Translations under genes and position numbers: made by a program
The notes under the pieces: generated by a model
Seen by the model: only the letters and a program-made list of their open reading frames with translations
What the model was told of the DNA's origin: nothing
The model's database searches: none
Shown here: one piece after another, positions 13,913-19,850 of the stretch
Position numbering within the stretch: the first letter of the stretch is position 1
Layout: every line of letters begins with the position of its first letter
Origin: an uncultured Porphyromonadaceae bacterium
GTDB taxonomy: Bacteria; Bacteroidota; Bacteroidia; Bacteroidales; Muribaculaceae
Length of the DNA stretch: 19,850 bases
Assembly (NCBI GenBank): GCA_937892215.1
Contig: CALAVE010000078.1
Location: 1-19,850, forward strand
Direction of reading: 5' to 3'

Positions 13913-14523
13913 AGTTTAATGCCAAGGAAGCTCATGAAAGCGATTCCCATTAATCCAGTAATAATAAAAGCGATACCCACGCCGCGAAGCGGAGCCGGGA
14001 TGTTGCTGTAAGCAATTTTCTCTCTGATAGCGGCAAGTCCCACAATTGCGAGCAGCCAACCAATACCAGAACCGGCGCCATAGACAGTAGCGGCCCAGAC
14101 AGAGCCCAAGTCGCGCTGCTGCATAAACAGAGCTCCGCCAAGGATAGCGCAGTTAACAGCGATAAGAGGCAAGAAGATGCCGAGCTGATTGTAGAGTGCG
14201 GGGGCAAACTTCTCAACTGCCATCTCCACCACCTGAGTGGCCGAAGCGATAACAGCAATGAACATAATCAGTCCCAGGAAACTAAGGTCAACAGTTGCCA
14301 GCGACTCGCTAACCCAAGAGAGAGCTCCTGGCTGCAGTACGTAGGAGTCGAGCAGATAGTTGAGCGGTAGAGTAACCACCAGCATGAAGGTCACCGCCAA
14401 GCCCAGTCCGAAAGCAGTCTTCACATTCTTGGACACGGCAAGGAAAGAGCACATACCCAAGAAATATGCAAAAATCATATTATCGACAAAAATCGACTTT
14501 ACGAAAAGATTGAGTTCTTCCAT
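13909..14523 (-). CDS. nqrE: Na+-NQR subunit E
   Basis: This encodes 204 residues and six predicted transmembrane helices. It is one of the two paralogous membrane subunits (with NqrD) that form an antiparallel pair in the sodium pump. Conserved Cys25 (FLGMCSFLAVS) and Cys125 (AVNCAILGG) correspond to the residues that, with their NqrD counterparts, hold the intramembrane iron centre. The opening EELNLFVKSIFVDNMIFAYF is typical. It lies 29 bp after nqrD and overlaps nqrF by four bases. Confidence 0.97.
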   Translation of the reverse strand: MEELNLFVKSIFVDNMIFAYFLGMCSFLAVSKNVKTAFGLGLAVTFMLVVTLPLNYLLDSYVLQPGALSWVSESLATVDLSFLGLIMFIAVIASATQVVEMAVEKFAPALYNQLGIFLPLIAVNCAILGGALFMQQRDLGSVWAATVYGAGSGIGWLLAIVGLAAIREKIAYSNIPAPLRGVGIAFIITGLMGIAFMSFLGIKL

Positions 14524-14552
14524 AATTGAAACAAATGTTTAGCGGTTCAACA

Positions 14553-15176
14553 TTAACTTTCCTGCAGTTCCTTGTTGCGCGCACGGTGAACCCAGATGAT
14601 GCAGGCCACGGTGATGAGCGCCATAGGCGGCAAAATCATAAGACCGTTGTTCATGTACCCATGGTCGTAGCAGAACTGGGGAATCACCTGGAAACCGAAG
14701 AGCGTGCCCGATCCGAGCAGTTCGCGGAAGAATGCCACGATAACAAGAATTGCGGCATATCCCAGTCCGTTACCGATTCCGTCGAGGAAAGACTCCCATG
14801 GACGGTTGTTGAGAGCGAAAGCCTCGAGGCGCCCCATGAGGATGCAGTTAGTGATGATCAAGCCGATGAAGACCGAGAGCTGCTTGCTCACGTCGTAATC
14901 ATAGGCGATGAGGAACTGCTGCACCATAATCACCAGAGTGGCGACGACCACGAGCTGGACGATGATGCGTATGGAAGCCGGAATGGTTTTGCGAATTAGT
15001 GAGATAATCACGTTGCTGAAAGCAAGGACAGCAATTACAGAAATCCCCATTACGATAGCCGGTTCAAGGTTGGCCGTAACGGCAAGAGTGGAGCAAATAC
15101 CCAGAATTTGCACCAGCACCGGGTTGTCCTTAGACAGGGGATTGAATAAAACTTCTTTATTTCTTTTAGATAACAT
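14553..15176 (-). CDS. nqrD: Na+-NQR subunit D
   Basis: This encodes 207 residues with about six transmembrane helices and is paralogous to NqrE. Cys28 (LGICSTLAVTANLEPA) and Cys111 (TNCILMGRLEAFA) are the expected iron-centre ligands. The N-terminus (NKEVLFNPLSKDNPVLVQIL) and the GNGLGYA segment are characteristic. The gene starts 4 bp after the nqrC stop. Confidence 0.97.
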   Translation of the reverse strand: MLSKRNKEVLFNPLSKDNPVLVQILGICSTLAVTANLEPAIVMGISVIAVLAFSNVIISLIRKTIPASIRIIVQLVVVATLVIMVQQFLIAYDYDVSKQLSVFIGLIITNCILMGRLEAFALNNRPWESFLDGIGNGLGYAAILVIVAFFRELLGSGTLFGFQVIPQFCYDHGYMNNGLMILPPMALITVACIIWVHRARNKELQES

Positions 15177-15180
15177 AGTC

Positions 15181-15915
15181 TCAGTTCTCCTCTACAGTTA
15201 AAGTTTGATTGGAATCGGCTATCTTTTTCAAGAACGGCTCATAGTACTTGAGGCAGTCGTCGAGCATGGCTCCCACGCCACGGCTGGTGATTGTTGCGCC
15301 CGAAATGGCATCGACGTAATCAGCGCCGCTGAGGCTCTTCTGTCCACGTTTCACCACTTCGATGCTGGTGAAAGCACCATCCTTAACAATCTGCTTACCG
15401 ATGAACTGCTGCTGGAACAGGTCTTCAGTGATTCGCGCGCCCAACCCCGGAGTTTCGGACTCATGAGAGAAAGAAGTTCCGAAGATTGTAGCTGCGTCGC
15501 TATCAACGGAGATGTATCCCCAGATAGGCCCCCAAAGCCCTGCGCCATAAACAGGCAGGACGTATTTCACGGCGCCATCGTCGAGTCGGCACATAAATAC
15601 CGGCAACTTGCGTTGCTGCAGTTTCACGTTAGATTTCATGTCGATGCTGAAGGCCACGTTAGCGGCAGAATCAACGATTTCGCCTTGTTCATTGACGATA
15701 TATTCAGCCACAATATAACGAGCAAAATCGTCTTTAAGCGACTCCGGCTCAGAATTGACGTTGATGGCAGAGAGTATCTGCATGCGCTTGTCGTTGGCTA
15801 TATTCTCGTCCTGCTTGGGCTTGAGAATCATATAGATGAACGCGAGAAAAGTGCCCACCAAAAGCACCATAACTGCGGCATACAGAATCTGATAAGTATT
15901 ACTGTTTTTATTCAT
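15181..15915 (-). CDS. nqrC: Na+-NQR subunit C, covalent FMN protein
   Basis: This encodes 244 residues: one N-terminal transmembrane helix (about 10-31) and a periplasmic FMN-binding domain. The flavinylation motif appears as DAISGATITS with Thr208 as the likely FMN-carrying residue, and HESETPGLGARI precedes it as in the family. FMN attachment needs the flavin transferase ApbE, which is not encoded in this window. The start overlaps the end of nqrB by eight bases (ATGAATAA). Confidence 0.96.
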   Translation of the reverse strand: MNKNSNTYQILYAAVMVLLVGTFLAFIYMILKPKQDENIANDKRMQILSAINVNSEPESLKDDFARYIVAEYIVNEQGEIVDSAANVAFSIDMKSNVKLQQRKLPVFMCRLDDGAVKYVLPVYGAGLWGPIWGYISVDSDAATIFGTSFSHESETPGLGARITEDLFQQQFIGKQIVKDGAFTSIEVVKRGQKSLSGADYVDAISGATITSRGVGAMLDDCLKYYEPFLKKIADSNQTLTVEEN

Positions 15916-17122
15916 CGCCCTTTCCTCCTTTCACTTGATTAACGTTAGCCCTGCTGAGACGACGCTTTATGTTACGCTGCACCACGCAGTGGTCGATGAG
16001 CGGAGCGAACGCGTTCATAAAGAGAACCGCAAGCATAGCACCTTCGGGGTAACCGGAGTTGTAAACACGGATAAGAATTGCAATCACACCGATGAGGAAG
16101 CCATAGATATACTGGCCCGCCTTAGTGCGCGCACCGGTAACGGGGTCGGTAGCCATGAACACCGCCGCGAAAGCAAATCCGCCGTAGCAAAGTTGCGCAC
16201 ACGGGTCGAGCAGCGAAGCCGGATAGGTGGCGCTGGGCAGAGCGTGAGCCAGAGCAGCCATAGCAAATCCGCCCACGAAGACCGAACACATCACTCGCCA
16301 AGAAGCGACACCTGTGAAGAGCAGAATCGCGGCACCGATGAGGATGGCAATCATAGAAGTCTCTCCCGGAGAGCCAGGGATTGTTCCGATAAAGGCCTGC
16401 ATAGTGTCGAGCGAAGCAGAAAGCGTGTCGCCCACATTAGTAGCAACCTGTCCCAGCGGAGTGGCACCGGAGAAGCCGTCGGCGACAGTACCGCCACCAT
16501 AGCCAAAAGCGGAATCGAGTTTGACAAAAGCGTCGTCGCCACTCATCTTAGACGGATAAGCGAAGAACAGGAAGGCGCGGGTGATGAGAGCCACGTTAAA
16601 GATGTTCATTCCCGTGCCGCCAAAGACCTCCTTTGCAAAAATCACCGCAAAGGCAGTAGCCACAGCCGTCATCCAGAGCGGAGTGTTGATGGGGACAATG
16701 AGCGGAATCAGCAGACCTGTCACGAGGAACCCTTCCTGAATCTCCTTGTGATGGATCTGAGCCGCGATAAATTCAATTCCGAGTCCCACGGCGTAGCTCA
16801 CCACAATTACCGGGAGCATTGCCAAGAGGCCGAAAACGAACATAGACCAAGCACCAACCTCGGGTGTGCCGATGGCGATGAAATGCTGAAGGCCAATGTT
16901 ATACATTCCAAAGAAGAGACAAGGCAGCAGTGCCACGATTACAGTAATCATGGTGCGCTTAAGGTCGTTGCCGTCGTGCACGTTAACACCGCTGGAAGAA
17001 GTGGTGTTGGGCGTAAAGAGGAAAGACTCGAAACCGTCGTAAACCGACTGGAGTTTTTCCAGTTTACCGCCCTTTGAGAAGAGCGGCTTGGCCTTGTCCA
17101 TAAATTTTCTTAAAGCTTTCAC
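15908..17122 (-). CDS. nqrB: Na+-NQR subunit B, membrane flavin subunit
   Basis: This encodes 404 residues from a GTG start at 17122. That start gives the N-terminus (M)KALRKFMDKAKPLFSKGGK, which fits the family; an ATG at 17101 seven codons later is the alternative, and the frame open further upstream to 17242 runs into nqrA. About ten transmembrane helices are present. The FMN-attachment motif DGFSGATPLGQ places the modified residue at Thr221. The subunit is the main membrane part of the pump, binding riboflavin and quinone. Translation of nqrC is coupled through an eight-base overlap, and nqrA ends 43 bp upstream. Confidence 0.95.
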   Translation of the reverse strand: MKALRKFMDKAKPLFSKGGKLEKLQSVYDGFESFLFTPNTTSSSGVNVHDGNDLKRTMITVIVALLPCLFFGMYNIGLQHFIAIGTPEVGAWSMFVFGLLAMLPVIVVSYAVGLGIEFIAAQIHHKEIQEGFLVTGLLIPLIVPINTPLWMTAVATAFAVIFAKEVFGGTGMNIFNVALITRAFLFFAYPSKMSGDDAFVKLDSAFGYGGGTVADGFSGATPLGQVATNVGDTLSASLDTMQAFIGTIPGSPGETSMIAILIGAAILLFTGVASWRVMCSVFVGGFAMAALAHALPSATYPASLLDPCAQLCYGGFAFAAVFMATDPVTGARTKAGQYIYGFLIGVIAILIRVYNSGYPEGAMLAVLFMNAFAPLIDHCVVQRNIKRRLSRANVNQVKGGKGDE

Positions 17123-17165
17123 CTTAATAATATTTTTAGAGTTAATAATCTGTAGAAAAGAAGTG

Positions 17166-18491
17166 TCAGGACATTTCCTTTCGCATCTTGTCGAGGCCTT
17201 CACGAACGATACGCTGGAGTTCCAGCTTGGAAGTGTCGGCAAACTCGGCGAGAGCGAAATCCTCGGGAGCTATTTCGTAGATGCCCAGTTGCTCCATCTT
17301 GTCGATGTCGAAGGCAATTATAGCCTTGATGAGGAACTCGGAATAGATGTCCATGGGCAGCATACGGTCGTATTCTCCGGCCATCACTATAGCACGTTCA
17401 CCACCGCTGATACGCGCGTCGAGGTGCACATTGCGGTTGCCTGTGAGCCAACTGGTGAAGAGACGGTAGATACTGAAGCGCTTGGGGCTGAGCGAAGCCC
17501 ATCCCATGAACTCGTCGGGGCGAGCATTCTCGGGGATGACGGTGATGTGCCTGTAAGGAGCACGCAGGAAGCCATCGGGCTCAACGGGCGTACCGGTGAG
17601 CACATTGCCCGAAATGATACGCGGCTGCGAGGAGCCGGAAAGCAAATTACCATCGAGAATGCTGTGCAAGTCAGCGCCCATAATGGTACTCAAGTAGCGC
17701 GGTTTTTCCACTAATTCTCCGGTGAGAGCCACCACGGTGGAAAAATCCACCACGCCTTCGGTGAACAACCGCCCTATTCGCGCGAGCGTGACCACATCGA
17801 GAGTCCAAACCACGTCGCCCTTGTTCACGGGCTTAACGTTGGCAGCCTGAACACCCGCGTTTCCGGCAGGGTGCGGTCCGTGGAACACATTGATTTCGCA
17901 TCCAATCAAGCCCAAATCATCTTCATGGCCAAGGCCGAGATAGACTTTGCCCTGAGTGAGCGAAGCCAGAGCATCGACGCCGGCTTGCAGATAACGCTTG
18001 CCGTCGCCGAGCACAAGGCTGAGCGATGGAGCGAGCGGTGCAGAGTCGAAACATGTCACAAAGATGTCACGCGGAGCCACATCGGGCATGGGCACGATGT
18101 CGTAGGGTCGCTGGCGAATCATCGCCATCAAGCCGCTCTGCGCCAGCAGAAGTGCCGGAGCGAGCTTGGTGTCGAAGTGCTTGAGAGTCTGCACGTCGTC
18201 AGGGGAAATCACGATAGCCTCGATTTTGCGACGGGCGCCACGGCGAATTTCCTTAACAGTGCCGCTTACCGGAGCGGTAATTTTGAGGTTTTCGTCATCG
18301 CGGTGATGACATAACGCTTGCCCGGCATCCACATGCTCACCCTCGGCCACGTCAAGTCGCGGGATAATACCGTAGAAGTCATCGGGCACAATGGCGAAAA
18401 GCTTCGCCTGCGGGGCTACTGATATGTCATTATCGGCGATTTTGCCGACCAGATCCAGATTATAGCCCTTTTTTAGATTAATTGTTGCCAT
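17166..18491 (-). CDS. nqrA: Na+-NQR subunit A
   Basis: This encodes 441 residues with no membrane helix. It begins MATINLKKGYNLDLVGKIAD, the family signature start, and contains GDDENLKITAPVSGTVKEI-type biotinyl-like fold sequence (about 65-90) and the conserved segments GPHPAGNAGVQ and VWTLDVVTLARIG. NqrA is the cytoplasmic subunit of the pump and is required for quinone reduction. It heads the operon nqrABCDEF, with a promoter immediately upstream. The order and lengths match those in other Bacteroidota. Confidence 0.96.
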   Translation of the reverse strand: MATINLKKGYNLDLVGKIADNDISVAPQAKLFAIVPDDFYGIIPRLDVAEGEHVDAGQALCHHRDDENLKITAPVSGTVKEIRRGARRKIEAIVISPDDVQTLKHFDTKLAPALLLAQSGLMAMIRQRPYDIVPMPDVAPRDIFVTCFDSAPLAPSLSLVLGDGKRYLQAGVDALASLTQGKVYLGLGHEDDLGLIGCEINVFHGPHPAGNAGVQAANVKPVNKGDVVWTLDVVTLARIGRLFTEGVVDFSTVVALTGELVEKPRYLSTIMGADLHSILDGNLLSGSSQPRIISGNVLTGTPVEPDGFLRAPYRHITVIPENARPDEFMGWASLSPKRFSIYRLFTSWLTGNRNVHLDARISGGERAIVMAGEYDRMLPMDIYSEFLIKAIIAFDIDKMEQLGIYEIAPEDFALAEFADTSKLELQRIVREGLDKMRKEMS

Positions 18492-18524
18492 TTATAGAAT
18501 AAATAATGATATCAAAATTCAGTA

Positions 18525-18532
18525 CAAAGTTA
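18525..18532 (-). promoter_or_regulatory. -7 element of the nqr operon
   Basis: The minus strand TAACTTTG is an exact TAnnTTTG match, 33 bp before the nqrA ATG. A good TTTG -33 box at 19-22 bp is not visible; the region has TGTGG near there. The predicted leader is about 27 nt. Confidence 0.55.
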
Positions 18533-18705
18533 ATGCTTTTTTTATTAAAAACCACATTAAAGCCAAAATATAACGATAAAAGAGTCATAAAAAGACGCGA
18601 AAGGCGCATATTAGATGAGAAAAAGATGTTGTGCGTAAAGATAACCCCACAAAGAGGCAGAATGTAAGCAAAAATGCGAAAAAAGTGGAAAAAGATGTTT
18701 CATGC

Positions 18706-18737
18706 GTTGTTTTATTAAATTTTTTGTAATAAATTTG
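18706..18737 (+). promoter_or_regulatory. Promoter of the ExbB/ExbD-type operon
   Basis: GTTG (18706-18709) and TAAATTTG (18730-18737), with 20 bp spacing, match the consensus. The predicted start near 18743 gives a leader of about 100 nt that is AT-rich and without strong structure. It also rules out translation from the frame open upstream of 18843. Confidence 0.7.
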
Positions 18738-18842
18738 CGTGTGATTTGCGCTGGTAAATCAGACAAGAGTAACCGCAAACACATTAAAATAAACATAAAC
18801 TATTTATTAATCAATCAATTAATTAATCTAATTTTTAAAATT

Positions 18843-19688
18843 ATGGCTGAAGTACAAAAACCAGTACAGACTCCACAGGCAAAGGCTGCTGACAAGAAAG
18901 ACGTTAACAGCAACGTTCGTGGTATCAAGAATGCATCGATTGTAATTCTCGTATGCTTCATTTTAGCAGTATGCATCTATCTTTTCGTGTTTGGTGCAGG
19001 TGTTAACTTTAAGGACGGAAACAACGCAAACGCTCCACTGAACCTTCTTGGAACAGTGTATAAGGGTGGTGTGATTGTGCCCGTGCTGTTGACGTGCCTT
19101 TTGACCGTTATCGTTCTGGCCGTGGAGCGCTGGATAGCTCTTGGCCGCGCTGCCGGTGCCGGCAACACGACAAAGTTTGTTGCCAACGTTAAGGAGGCTC
19201 TGAAGAAGAAAGACATCGAGAAGGCAGAGGATCTGTGCCGCAAGCAGAAAGGCACAGTAGGAGCAGTAGTATTTGCAACCCTTCAGAAGTACAAAGAGAT
19301 GGACAAGGACACTGTTCTTGAGAAAGAGCAGAAGTTGACATCGATTCAGCAGACCCTGGAAGAGGCAACTGCTCTGGAGATGCCATCACTGCAGCAGAAC
19401 CTGCCGATTCTGGCAACACTGACGACACTGGGAACCCTTATCGGACTGTTAGGAACAGTGCTCGGTATGATCAAGTCGTTCCAGGCCCTGTCGGCATCCG
19501 GAGCACCTGACTCGACAGAGCTGTCAACCGGTATTTCAGAGGCCCTTGTGAACACGGCCTTCGGTATCGCAACCGCAGCGTTCGCACTTATTGCGTACAA
19601 CTTCTACACAAACAAGATTGACAACATGACCTACGCAATCGACGAGCTCGGTTTCTCGATTGTATCCACATTTGCTGCAACCCACTAA
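18843..19688 (+). CDS. exbB: MotA/TolQ/ExbB-family proton channel subunit
   Basis: This encodes 281 residues from the ATG at 18843. A polar N-terminal stretch of about 28 residues is followed by a first hydrophobic helix (about 30-51) and a second (about 76-97, ending VERWIAL). A cytoplasmic helical region rich in Lys and Glu follows, then the conserved pair of helices LPILATLTTLGTLIGLLGTV and ALVNTAFGIATAAFALIAYN. Such proteins form the pentameric ion channel that, with ExbD/TolR, uses the ion gradient to drive TonB or Tol. The symbol is provisional, as TolQ cannot be excluded. An ExbD-type gene follows after 72 bp. Confidence 0.9.
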   Translation: MAEVQKPVQTPQAKAADKKDVNSNVRGIKNASIVILVCFILAVCIYLFVFGAGVNFKDGNNANAPLNLLGTVYKGGVIVPVLLTCLLTVIVLAVERWIALGRAAGAGNTTKFVANVKEALKKKDIEKAEDLCRKQKGTVGAVVFATLQKYKEMDKDTVLEKEQKLTSIQQTLEEATALEMPSLQQNLPILATLTTLGTLIGLLGTVLGMIKSFQALSASGAPDSTELSTGISEALVNTAFGIATAAFALIAYNFYTNKIDNMTYAIDELGFSIVSTFAATH

Positions 19689-19760
19689 TTAAGCATTCCT
19701 AAAGGGAAACAAAGATAATTAGTGTAAGTTCAGAAACTATTAAAACAGGTAAAAAGAAAT

Positions 19761-19850
19761 ATGGGAAAAGTCAAAATAAAGAAAAAAGAGACACGCATCG
19801 ACATGACGGCGATGAGTGACGTGACTGTTCTTCTGTTGACTTTCTTCATG
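19761..19850 (+). CDS. exbD: ExbD/TolR-family protein, 5' end only
   Basis: The first 30 codons are visible and the window ends in frame. A basic N-terminus (MGKVKIKKKETRIDMTAMSD) leads into the start of the single transmembrane helix (VTVLLLTFFM). The DMTxMxDVxxLLLTFFM pattern, with the membrane Asp in SDV, is diagnostic of ExbD/TolR, the partner of the ExbB-like channel just upstream. The Pro usual in DMTPM is Ala here. Confidence 0.88.
   Translation, partial: MGKVKIKKKETRIDMTAMSDVTVLLLTFFM

Noticed and set aside
15935..17077. A 380-codon open frame on the plus strand
   Set aside because: It is the complement of nqrB, full of His/Ser/Arg as expected for a shadow frame, and lacks any recognisable domain.
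12617..18491. Possibility that the six-gene redox operon is Rnf rather than Nqr
   Set aside because: The NqrA start, the NqrF ferredoxin-reductase fusion and the ABCDEF order are specific to Nqr.

Overview
The window looks like chromosomal DNA of a member of the Bacteroidales (Bacteroidota); I cannot name the genus. The evidence is repeated promoters of the Bacteroidota type (TTTG, about 20 bp, then TAnnTTTG), start codons without strong Shine-Dalgarno sequences, a BspA-like leucine-rich-repeat surface protein, a zinc-free type B L31, a PASTA protein next to an RluD-type pseudouridine synthase, and a complete sodium-pumping NADH:quinone reductase (Na+-NQR) operon.

Layout. 1-1661 (minus): an unrecognised Cys-rich lipoprotein gene followed by a BspA-like repeat protein that carries two -1 frameshifts and runs off the left edge. 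1780-6078 (plus): a promoter and a probable four-gene operon for a membrane-anchored PASTA protein, an RluD-family pseudouridine synthase, a PlsC-like acyltransferase and a membrane-anchored metallophosphoesterase. 6079-6560: an AT-rich spacer whose second half holds a promoter, a long compound hairpin and an intrinsic terminator. I read this as an undescribed-in-this-window structured RNA gene of about 220 nt, with 6S/Bacteroidales-1-like architecture. 6576-7331 (plus): an AT-rich, unrecognised surface lipoprotein gene. 7559-8887 (minus): a lipid kinase and a small exported protein, from a promoter that would give an almost leaderless mRNA. 9064-9321 (minus): rpmE2, divergent from a PHP-type (YwqE/CpsB) tyrosine phosphatase at 9521-10282. 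10298-11540 (minus): an exported protein of unknown function, translationally coupled to a cytidylate-kinase-like protein. 11611-12516 (minus): an EamA transporter. 12617-18491 (minus): nqrABCDEF in canonical order with tight or overlapping junctions. 18843 to the right edge (plus): an ExbB/TolQ-type proton channel and the first 30 codons of an ExbD/TolR partner.

Together this is largely an energy- and envelope-centred housekeeping segment. Nqr builds a sodium gradient, ExbB/ExbD couples an inner-membrane ion gradient to outer-membrane work, and the acyltransferase, lipid kinase, phosphoesterase, PASTA protein, phosphatase and lipoproteins act at the envelope. I saw no tRNA, rRNA, CRISPR array, prophage or intact insertion sequence. 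The most unusual element is the structured RNA locus at about 6274-6529. The other points of note are the frameshifted BspA-like gene with a C7 tract at its start, the nearly leaderless lipid kinase transcript, and altered motif residues in the PHP phosphatase and the acyltransferase.
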